A program made the translations under genes and the position numbers. The notes beneath the pieces are model-generated. The model saw only the letters and a program-made list of their open reading frames with translations, made no database searches and had not been told where the DNA came from. Positions 33,480 to 46,181 of a stretch of DNA of 64,000 bases are shown one piece after another. Origin of the DNA: Petrosia ficiformis. Lineage: Eukaryota > Porifera > Demospongiae > Haplosclerida > Petrosiidae. The stretch covers positions 24,585,466 through 24,649,465 of the forward strand of contig OX345636.1 in assembly GCA_947044365.1 (NCBI GenBank). Reading direction: 5' to 3'. Positions within the stretch are counted from its first letter, which is position 1; each line of letters opens with the position of its first letter.

Positions 33480-34085
33480 GGACCATAGTAGCAGTCACAT
33501 GGAACGTGTGGTCATTGGTGGATAGAGCAGGTGGCGACCAGCGTATCTGCAGGAGTAGACCAGAGAGGCAAGCACAAGAAGTCCTGAATGTAGTAGATCG
33601 CAAGTTAGACTTCATGATGAAAGAGCTCAGGAGATATCGAGTGTCAGTAGCTGCAGTACAGAAGACAAAATGGTTTGGGAAGGATGTGTGGGAGGCTCAG
33701 GGGTACACATTCCTGCATTCTGGACGTCCACTTCCCAGTGAGGAGGAACGAGGGTGTTGGTATTGCACTGGATGGAAGGGCTACAGCAGCTTGGAAGGAG
33801 GCGAGGGAAGTATGGAATGCTGTTGGATCTTGTATTGTCACTGCTCGACTGAAGACTACTAGTGTTGGTCAGAGGAGACCCGGCGGTTCTAGGGAGACAA
33901 GAAATATCTATATCTCCATCATATCAGTCTATGCTCCAACAGCCAAGGCCCCACCTACTGTTATGCAGAAGTTTATGGATGATCTCCAAGACACTGTGGA
34001 TAAGATCTCACCATCAGATGTGCTCATTCTCTTGGGTGACTTTAATGCCCGAGTTGGCAGGAGAGAAGATGATCACCTATATAGT
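33480..34085 (+). pseudogene. LINE endonuclease (APE/EEP) fragment
   Basis: Reading starts TIVAVTWNVWSLVDRAGG, then LDFMMKELRRYRVSVAAVQK (Glu-equivalent region lost as Q), GKDVWEAQGYTFLHSG, a slip near 33745, NEGVGIALDG, IISVYAPTAKAPPTV and VLILLGDFNARVG with the catalytic D-x-N. This is the N-terminal endonuclease of a CR1/RTE-type LINE. Sequence stops matching at about 34085 with no RT following, so the copy is 3'-truncated or interrupted. Confidence 0.75.
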
Positions 34086-34103
34086 TATGTCATATTTATT
34101 ATA

Positions 34104-34203
34104 ATATAGGCGTCTTTGTTCCCACTGTAGAAATCCAGGACACTCAAAGACACGTAAAGGAGAGATTACCTGTCCTGAGTTACTTAAAGAGATTGAAGAT
34201 TGA
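34104..34203 (+). pseudogene. terminal exon with a zinc-knuckle-like motif
   Basis: After an acceptor-like TTATTATAATATAG, the plus strand reads RLCSHCRNPGHSKTRKGEIT then CPELLKEIED and stops. The C-x2-C-x4-H-x8-C spacing is a variant knuckle like those at the C-terminus of several transposon proteins. The rest of the gene is not visible upstream. Confidence 0.45.
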
Positions 34204-34559
34204 AGATGAAATTAAACCTGCTATTCACAATAACTATAAATAATAAATATGACATAACTATAAAGTAAACACTGTTTTGGTAAAATAACTATTACATAAC
34301 TATAACTGAAGTAAAATAATTGGTTATATCAACTTATATGCATGGGCTATATAAAGACCACCTGCAAAGTGATTCATAGACACCACAATGACCACCCATT
34401 TCTAAAGAAAGAAATGGCTACTTGATATGGTGTAATAAAAATGTTTGTAGCTCAGTGATGCGTTGGACTACAGAGCTGCTATTTCACATTTAGCAACTTA
34501 AGACATCAATAGTCATTATGAAATCATAATCTCAAAATTTAATTTCCATCCCAAGTGTC

Positions 34560-35580
34560 CCCTTTTCCTAGTCCACAACACATTTAACTACTTTTTGAGG
34601 TATAATTATGACATTCATTAAGCCAATAAATCTTTAGCGGTCCCAAAATTCCTTTGTCCAAACGTTGTGTCAAATGGGTTGCATTCGAGAGGGAAGTAAT
34701 TTTCTCTTTTGCTGCTAAACAAATAGTGTCTGGACAAAAATGTGATGTGTGACCATCTAATAGTAAAAAGAGAGGTCAAGTATGTGGAGCATATCGCAAG
34801 AAATGCTTAAGAAACCAGAATTTAAAGAGTTCCTGGTCCATCCATCCTTTCGGTGAAAATCCATGTAATGTCCCAGGAACTTCACCAATAGTTTGAGCTG
34901 CACTTAAACTTTGGGTATTCCATATAATCATAGGTGGTAAATAACTGCCACCTGCATTCACACAACCCACGACGGTGATCTGTTGCTGTTTCCCACTACT
35001 AATAGTTTTGGGATTTTTCTCTCTGTTGCTGTTTCCCACTACTAATAGTTTTGGGATTTTTCTCTCCTCAATGTGACACAACTTTGAGATCTAGGAGCAT
35101 TCCCATTTCATCTAAATTATATATTTGACAGGTTTATCTAATAAATCATTTTCTTAAAGTGCATCTTCTAAAATATCAAAATACTGGATTAATAACCACT
35201 GGATTGGTAGCTATAGCTCTGACTTTAGACAGTGAAGCAGGAGTTCGTGAAGTCACATTAGGGTGTCTTCGTAGGAATGACTCCCACCATCCACATGGTA
35301 ACATCACTGTGAGTTTTTCCAAACCTTATTTGAGAACAGCCAATCAAAAAAGACTCTAACTCATCTTCTTTTTTATCCGTCAAGTATTTTGGTATACCGC
35401 AAATGGCACTTTTCCGGACAGCCTGTTATAGTCTGCCACTGCTCTCCTTACAATTACTCCATTCCAAGTGATAGATTTAATGCCACGTTCCATTCTTTCC
35501 TCAGTCCAATTTTTTCATTCAGATTTATAGGGTGGAACAGTACAAAGGGCATTTGTACTCTTTCTTTTAAAGGGGGATGA
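34560..35580 (-). pseudogene. pogo-like transposase, HTH and DDE_1 remnants
   Basis: From right to left (minus strand): KVPFAVYQNT-like text, FLRRHPNVTSRTPASLSKVR (CENP-B HTH), then VVGCVNAGGSYLPPMIIW, GEVPGTLHGFSPKGWMDQEL, FLKHFLRYAP and LFLLLDGHTSHFCPD with the second catalytic Asp, then LDKGILGPLK. Order and motifs fit pogo/jerky elements. A 43-bp tandem duplication (34979-35021 and 35022-35064) plus several stops break it. It is a different copy from the one at 1-465. Confidence 0.75.
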
Positions 35581-35599
35581 GACAATGTAGTGCTCTGTT

Positions 35600-38500
35600 A
35601 TACAAAATGAAATAAATAAATATATATATATACTAACATTAATAATAATTTACATAATACTCTTTCTTGTTTTGCATTGAATTTCATTATCATCAGTGCT
35701 TTTGGAGGTCACACAAAACTTGACATTCTTAAGGTAATAAGTGTGGCTACTTAATATATATGTACTTTTTATCTGCTATTCTATTTTTCAATATAGATGC
35801 AAAGGTATACCTACAATAGTAGGAAATGCATTCCTTCTCGAGTTCTTGTTGCTAGAAATTCACCTTGTTCTACAATGTATCATGCATTATACATTGTTGG
35901 ATTGTTACTATATTTAAACTACGATGTCACTACATAGTCTACCTACATATCCATTTTGTCTGGAAACAATTTCTTCCTGTATAACAGCCACCCACAAGTT
36001 GGACTAGTGTGATATAATACTTTTAGCGAAAAGGCAAGCATAGGTTGTTGTCATGACAACAACAACATTCTGAAGGTCAGCAATCACATGTAATTATGAA
36101 TATTAAGTAGGCTTATCCACAACTTAAATAGCCTAAACATTTTAACTGGAGACCATTCGTAGTTATAGGAAAGATGTATCATCACTACTAGTGGTATAAA
36201 GTAGATTAATTACTGTTACAAGTCAATTGAGGCATTCAAGCAGGGTTATCAACGTTCACACAAATAAAATGGGATATAATTATGTGATTGTACACAAATA
36301 AACAAGTAAACACTACGCACATTTTCTGTCCTATGTATTTTGGAGAGAATTAGACTTGACAACTCAGCAGCACGTGGAGGATATACGGAAACTAGTGGAA
36401 TGGATAAACATTGTTGGGGCAGAGCCTCCTTTAACACGAAAAAGTATTCATGTTAGTGTTCGTATTTAGCTGGGGCAACAACGATTCTTCAAGCATTGTA
36501 AGTTTCAGCTGTTTATCTTATAAAACAACTGAAAGGAAGTGTTTGAACAAACCTCTTTTGAAAAAAATTGAAAGTCAAATAAGACCCCTTTCAGTCACTT
36601 AAAAAGTACTGCTCTTTACTGTCAGGGAATGTTTTAATAGAAACTCATGTGTTGTAATGATTGCATATTGTTGACTGATGAATTTCATTTGTATTCTCGT
36701 GCTATGCAAAAAAATGAAAAGGGAGTGTCTAAATTGTAATGAAGTGAAAGAATTAGATATAATAATTATTATTATTATAGATGTCTCCACACAGTTGTCA
36801 ATAAATAATTATATAATTATAATATTGTGATTATAATAATACATATTAGTGTTGTAATGATTGCATATACCTTTGTGTATTTGTGAATTACAGAACTTCA
36901 TTGGTAACAAAAGAAGACAAAGAAAAAGGAAAAGTATAGATGCAGAAACTAATCCAGCAAAAAAGATCACTTGAGAAACTTGAGTTCATCAAGGACAATA
37001 TTTCAGTTTTATTAGTACGTTGAAAACATAAAGTATTATACATCAAAATAGAGCTACATCTTGCATTCTCAATTCACTTAGATGTTCATCCATGCGATGA
37101 TCACACATACACTTGTTTAAGTTCAAACATGGAGTTCAAAAGGTTGCCAACTGTTAATCAAGTATCAGAAAATCAAACTTACATTGAAGAGAATTTACCT
37201 GCTAACTTTCAAGAAAATATTTAATTAACATAATTATTATTAAAATCATCTTATGCTCAGCCAACTGGTTCCAAAAAATTAGAATCATGCTTCTGTACCA
37301 TAATTATTTATATGAAAAGGCTATACAGACAATTAGTATACTCAATTACTTAGAAGCACACACTAGTAGCTAAATTATTAAGTTCTCATTTGGATGTATC
37401 AGTATTTTAAAAATACACAGTGAAAAAAAAACATAGTATAAGTTACTATATAAATCAGTGTTGTACTGTTGTTTTGATCTAGCTTAAAACATGAATGTAT
37501 AATTATAACAACTGGAGTTATACAACCTCTTATAACTGACTGAGAAAATTACATAATGTATGTGGGATATCTAAGAGCTTAACAGACACTAAATTTGAGA
37601 ACTTTCAAAAAATATGACCTCAGCACATCAAAATGCACTATGTCAGTTAGTGAAATACCATCAGCGGTTTACTTTCCAATGTCCTGGACTCCTGGTTTTG
37701 AATGACACTCTGGAAAAAATGAATTGAAGTGTTGTAATGCTTGAAAAGGGTAGGTTTATTTATGAATGTCACTCAAAAGTGTGAAATTGGAAACTAAATT
37801 ATCATTTTTTGTAATATATTTAACCAATGCAATTGCAATGGGTGTTCATTTTTTGATATAAATTTATGATCATAATCACATAATCAGTTTTATGTATATA
37901 ATTATAGTTATTTTAAAACAAAATGGGGCCCTGATGATAATATCTTCTCAGCTGACAAATCCCTGGAAGATGCTGCTACAGCTTGCTTCAAAAGATTTGA
38001 TGAACTCAAGAAAACTGAAGGAATGTGAATCTGCAAGGTATATAACACAACAGTTATCCTCTAATGATAATAGTTACAACTGCTCTCAATCTTTCTCGGT
38101 TCCTATTTATCATACATACCACTGGGAAGAAATATATGGGGAAATAGTATGAGTTTGGAAGTAACATGATATTGGTGAATCTGATCTGTCCTCAACTTAT
38201 ATGCATGTATATAATTGCTGATAACTGGCAGTAATTTATAATGCCATCTGTTAGTACGTGTACTCTGTGTGATGGTCTCATTTCTTTTGTCGTTGCCCAA
38301 TAATCTTTCACATCCCTCACCATCAGCCATTCCAAATCCTCCACTAGGAAGTTTGGTGGTGGTTCAGCTTATAAGAGCAAAATCCAGAAAAGTTAAAGTT
38401 AGCAGTTTCATTAGTTAACATTCAAAGCTCTCAACCTATTAGCATTGAAATGAGTGAGATGTGTCTTTACTCAATCTCATTACATAATAAACAACTAATA

Positions 38501-38880
38501 ACTGTCATACAACTGAATGTTAATATGTTAATGTTATTGAAGTCTCCTATTTTGAACCCGTTTTGGTGTTTTCGATTCAAAAAAAGGAAAGGAAAGTCTC
38601 GAAGACCAGAAGAATCTACTGATGTGTTATCGGATTATGGTATCGTATAATAGTTGGATGGTGGAGTAGTTGTAGGTGATAGTGGATTAATGGATGGTAT
38701 ATCTAGGCCAGATTGATGGTCCAGTGTCTTGATTGATTGGAATTGGTAGAAGGTTTTGTGGTTGAATGATTGGAATACAGCAAATCAGGGTTGTTGTAAC
38801 TGTAATTAAACTGTAGTCATTATCGATTTCACTTTAATTTTACTAATAGAATAAATAAAGCACACTGTAAACTGTAAAAT
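35600..38880. other. AT-rich region without a supported gene
   Basis: Only short ORFs occur. One plus-strand stretch near 37918-38038 (DDNIFSADKSLEDAATACF, then FDELKKTEGM) could be an isolated exon followed by GTATAT, but has no partner. No terminal repeats were identified. Confidence 0.5.
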
Positions 38881-38885
38881 AACAC

Positions 38886-40610
38886 TTGTGTTGCTGTTTA
38901 CTGTACTTAGATGAAAATGAAGTAGAAGATGAAGCTATGGTTACTGAAATTGACCAGTGTGTTGTAGATATCGAAGCTGATAAGAAAGACGAAAAGGAAA
39001 TGGAAGATTTTATGAGAGAAGGGTGTGGTTGTAAAGTATTACATGGCTCACCTTGTTTTACACAATTCCCAGCATCCCATTATCAGGAAATGAGAAACTA
39101 TTGTGCTGAGCTTGATCGTGATGCACTTGATCTCGTTGTGATGGGACAAATAATGGCTTTCACCAGTACTTCCAAGGGAAGGAGAACCAAAAGAAAGAAG
39201 TGTAAAGTATAATTTTGCCATTTATCTCTGAAAGTAAACTATCATACTATCTATACAAGAGAAACTATAATTATACCCTGCTTCACCATCAGGTATGCAA
39301 GAAGACATTCTTATTCCTACATAGCATGGGGAAAAGCCACCTCAACAATGGCCTAGTACTCAGGTAAACTTCATATCATTACAAATGGAATTTTTTACAA
39401 CAATCTAATTTTCGTTTACATGTACAACACATGGCAACTCACATTCTCAGCCACACAATGCACTTAGAGCAAATGATGGGGAAATTATGAAGAATTTCCT
39501 GTCAAACTATGCGGAACAGAATGTTGTACGAAAAGAGGTATTTAGGAGTGTTATAAAGATGCTTCTGAGGGAACATCTGTTCGGGTGATGTAATATAGCT
39601 CACTATGTAAATTATGGAAGAGATATGTGATTTATATTGTAGTTGCCAAGCCAAAATCTGATCTCTGCTGGCAATGCATGAAGAACAATTCTGCAATAGC
39701 CAGGCCTTTCAAATCTCACTGAAGTATAAAAAAACAGATGTATGTTAGTACAATTAGTACTCATGTAAGATTTACATTTATTCATTTCCTAAATGCCTAC
39801 CTGAAAGCCATTAATCATCTAAAACTACTGAAAGAGAACACTACAGAAGTCTCTGCCAAGATGCTTCAGGGGCCTTGCAGTCATTATTTACAATGACAAC
39901 ACATTTAATCCTCCCCTTGTTACTACCTCAGCAGCCCCTCTTTCTCTTATCGCCACTGTGCATTAATTACTCTTTTGACTATGCACAAGAAGTAAGATTC
40001 AATTTGAGGACTAATTATACAAAAATACACATCTCATTATAGGTACACTATCCCTGGAACCCATTCCAGCCGGGCCCCATATCCTCACTTCGAGAAAATG
40101 TAAAACGTAATTAAATGTATTGCCACTTCCTCCATACATGAAGGTGCGAGGGATGTACTCTCTTAAATGCTGACAATTGCTGTGGTCGAAATAAGAATAA
40201 CTATGTGATGCAGGTTGCTAATTTTTTTGATGTGCTAAATTGTTGAAATATTTTTCCCATTATTCGCAGTATTTCATGTGGAGGGTTGCAGTGGGCTTAC
40301 ATTGCTCCATTACCTACTCCTTTCTACCCGTTGGTCATACCAAATTCAGTCCTGACTGGTGTTTTGACCTCATAAAACAAAAGCTAAGGAAGACCAGGGT
40401 TTGGCTGTCTCCAAGATCTGGTCAATGTTGTCGATACATCTGTTGAAGTCAACCATTCTCAACTTGTTGGAACCCAGAATGGAGACGTCATTGTCCCCAC
40501 ATATGACTGGTCAGGAGCACTATCACCATGCTTTAGAAGATTGCCAAACATCAAAAGATGCCATTACATTAGAATTGACCCCATTAATTACACTACTATC
40601 TTGTAATCAT
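38886..40610 (+). pseudogene. second DUF7869-type gene copy, degenerate
   Basis: Blocks match the 13252-16034 gene in order: KEMEDFMREGCGCKVLHG and YCAELDRDALDLVVMGQI (38960-39150), VCKKTFLFLHSMGK (39295), NSHSQPHNALRAND-like text (39430), VIYIVVAKPKSDLCWQCMKN (39630), YPWNPFQPGPI (40050), NADNCCGRNKNNYVMQ (40170) and ITYSFLPVGHTKFSPDWCF (40310). Many frameshifts and stops are present and the first exon and C-terminal knuckle are not found. No TGTGACCG terminus occurs nearby, so it is truncated or from a subfamily with other ends. Confidence 0.8.
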
Positions 40611-40639
40611 GACGAGTTCAATCTGGAGATATTATGTAT

Positions 40640-41988
40640 TTATCAACTTCTAATTTGTGTAGCTTATTACCCTCGCTGCGTAGTGTAGGCGGAAGGGTAC
40701 GGTAATCGTTTTGTCTGTGTGTGTGTTAGCAATTTTTCTGGAAAAATAAAAACATTGACATTTCAAACGGGGTACTGGTAGACTTCAAATTATACAAGGA
40801 AACAAAATAACGTAGGAAATTTTCTAAAACCTTTTGGTTCTAAAGATATGACAGTTACCGTTTCACGACTTTAAGATGAAACAAGGGCAATAACGAGAGT
40901 ATATATGGACACACAAACACAAGTTATCCTGTTTCATGGCCTGTCGCTAGCCAAGAAACACTTCAAACCAAAAACAATATAGGTAATGGTTGCTACTAGT
41001 CTACTACTATACTACACCACCATTGATGCAAGCTACTTAGCTCCACCTACAGGCATGGTAGACACATCTTAAGATATATATAAAAATTATACATTTTTCA
41101 CTACGTTTTCACACATTGGAGACTTTAGAGGTAGACGAGAACTTTTTCATTGTTTTTCGAAGGAAAACAGAGAATAATTATACAAATTATACATCTATAC
41201 ATTTCTTTCATTGATATTCTTATTTTGTCTTTTAGGATATCAAGTTATAACAGTTTTAATGCCCATAAATGTTTTTCAAATTTATATGTAACAAAAGTAT
41301 TGTTTGTTTCATACACAAACTTTATTATATTTAAAGTAGTGCTTTGTATCACTTTGCCACATAGGCGAGGGTCCTGTCCCGACGGTGCTCGTTATAGATA
41401 AGTACTTAAGTGGTTTAAGCACTTACCCTCACAAGTGTGATTGGGAAACAAAGAACAATTACTGTGTGATGCACTGATGTGAGATTTTACTGATAATTAT
41501 TAATTTTTTAGATATGTGCTGATAACTAATACTGATCCAATATTATATATTAATTTAGATATTAATTTAGATATTAATTTACATTATAATCTGTATAAGT
41601 TTTAACCTGTAAGATACATCACTATAACATTCAACAACGAGGTAGCAGTGTCGAATACTTCTGTCCCTCTGTATAGGGTAGGTTTTATTGTCATAGTTAA
41701 TGTAATTGCTGTGTAATGTAATTGATATAATTTCATAATTCTATAATTACTGTGTAATTATGATAATTACAATGATAAATAATTTATAATTATTTCAGAA
41801 TATCAAGAGAAATGTTGTAAAATGAGACTTCAAATTTGGTGTCAGGAAAAGGTGAAGAATCCACAGTATCTACTAAAATACTTCAAATGAACGAAGTCCA
41901 GATGAAGATGTGAATCTAGCCCAGAAATTCATAATCATGCTTTGTTTCTTCTTCATCTCAGTTGTGTTCAACACCATCATCTTATATT
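40640..41988. other. non-coding; possible small element
   Basis: ACCCTCGC near 40671 and GCGAGGGT near 41363 are inverted and might delimit a 0.7-kb element, but eight bases is weak support. No gene is seen. Confidence 0.3.
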
Positions 41989-41994
41989 TAACCC

Positions 41995-42160
41995 TTTGAG
42001 CGCAATGCACATATATATATATGCGCAGCTTTCACTTTAATTAAACGCGGCGCACATATATATATGCGTGTAACTTTTAGCGACTTCAAACAACCCTTAA
42101 ACTATCTTAGAACTAAGAAGACCTCAACACAGCGAGTTTAAAAAGTTCCAAACAATCAGT
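41995..42160. repeat. piggyBac-type terminus and subterminal repeat
   Basis: TTAA then CCCTTTGAGCGCAATGCA, followed by ACTTTTAGCGACTTCAAACA. The latter block recurs at 44651-44675 behind another TTAA-led terminus (TTAACACTTAACC near 44572). No matching right end was found for either. Confidence 0.5.
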
Positions 42161-43312
42161 CGAGTTGTTTAAATTATCAGACACGTTCATTATTCACCTC
42201 AATCAGTCATGTTATTATTCCAGAGTAATCAGGATTCAGGCAGAGTTTATATTATCAACACACGTCATGAATATTTGGACCACACCCTCATCAAATAATG
42301 AATTTTCACAGCTTCATTTAAATTATAATCAGTCTTGTTTCAATTATCAGAAATGTTCATTATTCCAGAGTTTAAATTTTTCACCTCAATCCATAGTAAT
42401 CAGGATTCGTGGTGCTAGCCGCTTGCACTCCAATCAGTTTCAAAATGGAATATTATATAATATGACACTAACCTGGTGTAATACCAACCTTCATATCTTC
42501 TCATCAGCTTTATATCGGCCTGTAAATTGAGGAAAATCTATATTTTTCCAAACACACATAAGTACAAAACCACAAAAGCCACGCCCACCAATCATGGCGT
42601 GCACCAAGTACAATGCCATTTTGAGAAAATGAATGAAGCCGTTTTCTGAAAATTCATTTTACTTTTATAGTTACAAGAGGCTGAAGAAAGCTGAATTCTG
42701 TAGCTTTTCAGTGAAACCATAAAATTTACCTTTCTAGACACTATCAAACTCCAATCAGAGCAACTAAAGTTACCCCGCCATTGTTTCCCACCCACCGCCA
42801 CCCGTGGGGCGTGTTTAGGTTTGTTTCTGAAAATAAACTATCAGTGAAAACATTTTAAGGCTCTATAATTATACCCCCGGCTGGGTGTGGCTTCCAAAAA
42901 ATACAGAATGGAACCAGATTGTATGCAGCAAGAAGCTTGCAAGACTAGAAACTGATTGGAGTTTCATCTACCCCTCCCCCTAGTACAGCCTTGATGAAAT
43001 ACACATGACCTCATGGAGAGAAGTTTAAAGCAGTGTAGCATTTTGAGTTTTGTATCAGAAGGAGGTTCAGAAACTCAGGAGATAGAACCCAAGAGAAGTA
43101 AAAGTTCTCAATCCTCTGACTCTGAATGTGAAGGGACACAAGAAAATGACTCAGTAACTAGGTGAGTTGATGTAATTTTATTGCTAATTGTATTTCATAT
43201 TTAAATTTTCTAGTGAGGAAATGGAGTTGCAAGTAAATTTAACGATTCTGGAACCTGAATTAGCTAGTATGTTTAAGTCTTAGAAATAAACTTGAATTCA
43301 TGTTCAATTAAG
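42161..43312. other. non-coding with diverged internal duplication
   Basis: 42175-42260 and 42330-42410 share GTTCATTATTC, CACCTCAATC and AGTAATCAGGATTC in the same order. A possible exon near 43015-43160 (SLKQCSILSFVSEGGSETQE, then a GTGAGT donor) is Ser/Glu-rich and unidentified. Confidence 0.35.
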
Positions 43313-43316
43313 TTAA

Positions 43317-43450
43317 CCCTTAGCGGACTGAGCTTGTTTTTCAAAATTCTTCCCATTTCCAACACTGGCGACTCTATTGCATATATTTTGGCAACCGCTC
43401 AAGACTATAGCTTCTCTTCTAAACATTTCAGTTGTACAGTGAGGTGATAA
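43317..43450. mobile_element. truncated copy of the TTAA MITE family
   Basis: TTAA (43313-43316) then CCCTTAGCGGACTGAGC and TTCTTCCCATTTCCAACACT match the elements at 8938 and 63289. The right end is missing. Confidence 0.65.
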
Positions 43451-43459
43451 CCTAGACCT

Positions 43460-44165
43460 CGCAAGAATGGAAGCCTTTTAGATACATTTGAACAGCTATT
43501 TCTTCTTCAATGTATTTTGGAAAATCCTGGAATATATCTGCATGAAATAGAGATAAAACTATATGAACTATTTTGGAGTAGAAGTAAGTGCAGAACACTC
43601 CACTACATGGGATGTAGTCGCAAGAAAATGTATTTGGTAGCCCTACAACAGTCTGATGTTCTCAGAGGCAAGTTTATGGCAGATATTTCTGTCTATGATC
43701 CTAATATGTTGGTATGGCTAGATGAGAGTGGATTTGATAGTTCGTAAGTATGGATATAGCATTCGGGGAATTCCTCCCTATGATCAACGTTTGTTGATTA
43801 GGGGCATTAGATATACAGCCATTCCCATTGTATCACTGGAAGGTGTCCAAGATGTGTATTTATCTGAGGGGAACAACAAATGGTGACAGATTTGCTCATT
43901 TTGTGAGAAATTACTTGCTACCCATCTTACTACCTTTGAATGGTATTAATCCAAGATCGGTTTGCATAATGGACATTGGAAGTAAAGCATTTGGTCCTAA
44001 GTTAATTTTTTGGCCTCCTTACTCCCCTGACCTCAATCCTGTGGAAGGAATTTTCAGCCAAACAAAGAGGCATCATAAAGGAAAATTATAGATTGTTTGA
44101 GGCATGTATTCCAGTAAGACCTCTTCTTTCAATGGCTTTTGAAATGAACTCAGTAAATGACTGCT
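43460..44165 (+). pseudogene. Tc1/mariner-type (IS630-like, DDE_3) transposase remnant
   Basis: The reading has LENPGIYLHEIEIKLYELF (HTH), CSRKKMYLVALQQSD, ISVYDPNMLVWLDESGFD (first Asp), a slip near 43745, RKYGYSIRGIPPYDQRLL, NGDRFAHFVRNYLLPILLP, SVCIMDIGSKAFG (second Asp) and PPYSPDLNPVEGIFSQTK (third acidic residue). The segment between MDIGSKA and FGPKLIFWPPYS is shorter than usual, so a small deletion is likely. There are no flanking TIRs. Confidence 0.75.
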
Positions 44166-44571
44166 ATGATCATATTAGATTTTGTGGATATATATAATAA
44201 TTGTTGATGATACACTGTTTTACTTACAATGAAATTACATGTCCAACTCATTAAGTTTGCTCCAATAATTGTGATTATAATTATGATTATGAAAAAAAAT
44301 TGCTTCTTCTGAATTATATTCCCCAGTTGACAACACACCAGATTCATTGTTGAACCACTGCCAAATGATTGTGGTATAAGTACAGAGATTAGGTTAGTTC
44401 AGTATAAGCACGAGATACAGTTTCAGCAGGTGAAATACTTTTCTTAGCAGATGCGGTACGGTACCACCACCAGCTCGGGAGGATTGTAGTGCAACAAGTC
44501 ATGTACTTCCAAAAAATACTTTGGTCACGAAAGAGTTTTCATACCAAAATTTATTTATTTATTTATTTAAT

Positions 44572-44700
44572 TAACACTTAACCTGTGACGAGCATATAAA
44601 TGTGCCACGCCCCCAAATGGTTTAACGTGACGCGCATATTATACGTATAACTTTTAGCAACTTCAAACAACCCTTATAGTTTTACATGTTCTGTGTGTGA
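44572..44700. repeat. second piggyBac-type terminus related to 41995
   Basis: TTAACACTTAACCTGTGACG then GCGCATATTATACG and ACTTTTAGCAACTTCAAACA. Confidence 0.45.
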
Positions 44701-44789
44701 TTAATAATATTGTTCAACTAATTATTAAGCCTGTGTTCTTCCTGTCACAAAGTTTCTTTCAATAAATTATTTGTGAATGTGAGAATATT

Positions 44790-44826
44790 ATATATATATA
44801 TATATATATAATATATATATATATAT
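44790..44826. repeat. TA microsatellite
   Basis: A nearly pure (TA)n tract with one phase break. Confidence 0.85.
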
Positions 44827-45439
44827 CCTTTGATGTGATGAGGTGTCTAAATGACAAATACACCTAGCATTACGAGACATAATTCTCTGTTGGACTCCTA
44901 GCCACAACAAAGCAAAAGGGAGGGTTCAGTTGTCAAAATAACTACATTGAATTCAAAATTAAATACATCCAACTATTGAAGCTTATTGTGATAATGTTTT
45001 GATGCCTGTGGAATAATTTTCATTCTTCATAATCAGTAGTACTATAGTAGAAGGATAGTAAGGCAACGCCCACACTTTGCTTACCTGCATAGCTTTCACA
45101 TCTTATTTTATACAGCATAGACTTTTTTAACTCACTTAGTTTCACAGAAGAGCTTCCAAGAAAGCCATATTTGTGGATCTATATAGACTTGCACTATCTT
45201 CATACTTTTGTACAGTGTATCATCAACTTCATAACCTCCAGCTTCAGCCATAACTGTCACTTTCTTTATTAATATGGATCACTGATGAGGCAATTGATGC
45301 TATACAAATTTTGTACATGTAAACGATTATAACCGGTTTTGTGAACAGGTATGTAAATTTGACATTAATTCGGCGGTAAATCGGTTAAAGCCAGAGAGGA
45401 GAAAAGGAAGCATGAAATTGTGAAGACCATTCTAATGTA

Positions 45440-45658
45440 CTAGAAAACAAGGCTGATTTTGGAGATTATATTACAGAGATCTCTGATGATGCCCTGGACA
45501 CAGAAGATGAGTCTGTAGATCCTTCTTTTGACCTTATGAAGGTAGACAATGATCATATGACTGAACGTTTTTGTGAGAATTGGGTGATGCATGTGGACAT
45601 AGATGATAAAGTTTCTTTGGGACTGTTTTTAATGCTTCCAGCTATTCAAATTTCTTAG
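45440..45658 (+). CDS. unrecognised acidic exon
   Basis: The plus strand reads ENKADFGDYITEISDDALDT, EDESVDPSFDLMKVDNDHM and ERFCENWVMHVDIDDKVSLG, then TAG. The composition is strongly protein-like and resembles a leader region of transposon-linked genes, but I cannot name it. An NRF1-like 12-mer follows 33 bp later on the same strand. Confidence 0.35.
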   Translation, partial: LENKADFGDYITEISDDALDTEDESVDPSFDLMKVDNDHMTERFCENWVMHVDIDDKVSLGLFLMLPAIQIS

Positions 45659-45690
45659 CTTTACTTAGCTTAGACAACGTGTTTTTTATA

Positions 45691-45702
45691 TGCGCATGCG
45701 CA
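45691..45702. promoter_or_regulatory. NRF1-like palindrome
   Basis: TGCGCATGCGCA, identical to the site before the hAT gene. It lies between the acidic exon and a minus-strand Cys-containing ORF starting at 46181. Confidence 0.4.
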
Positions 45703-45923
45703 AACTTTACTTAAATTATAACAACCTTAACGAAAATCAACTTCTCGTTAATTTCGTTAACATTATGGGATTTACAGTATGTGCCCGTCGCATTAATAAG
45801 CTTCCACTACTCAAGCTGGAGTCTTGGATAACAGATCATATTAAACATTCCTTATTTTTATAACTTAGAAAACACAACTTAACCCGAGAAATTGGCTTTG
45901 ACAGCCTAGTTAAACGGTGGCCA

Positions 45924-46181
45924 TTACAGAATGTGAAAACATTGTACTTCATCACACCATTGTGTCTCTATCACCTTTTGAAGTCTGTCCATTGCCGAAA
46001 AGCACCTCCTACACATTCTGTGCTTTTCAATAACATCCTTGACAAAAGTCTCTGCTTCCACACCGTCATTTTCGAGCTTACTTAAAAAGATTTCCTTCCA
46101 AAATAACAGAACAGGGGCTTGATGACTCGATGCACAAGTTTCATTGGTCACTGATCCTTTCAGTGGCCACAACCAAGGCAA
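45924..46181 (-). CDS. unrecognised ORF (85 aa) with a CRRCF motif
   Basis: The text includes SSHQAPVLLFWKEIFLSKLE, ETFVKDVIEKHRMCRRCFSA and MDRLQKVIETQW. The C-x2-C followed by a Lys/Arg-rich helix resembles half a zinc-binding leader domain. No downstream partner exon was found. Confidence 0.3.
   Translation of the reverse strand: MPWLWPLKGSVTNETCASSHQAPVLLFWKEIFLSKLENDGVEAETFVKDVIEKHRMCRRCFSAMDRLQKVIETQWCDEVQCFHIL

Noticed and set aside
40671..41372. Possible TIR pair ACCCTCGC / GCGAGGGT
   Set aside because: Only eight matching bases and no flanking duplication; listed only as a weak note.
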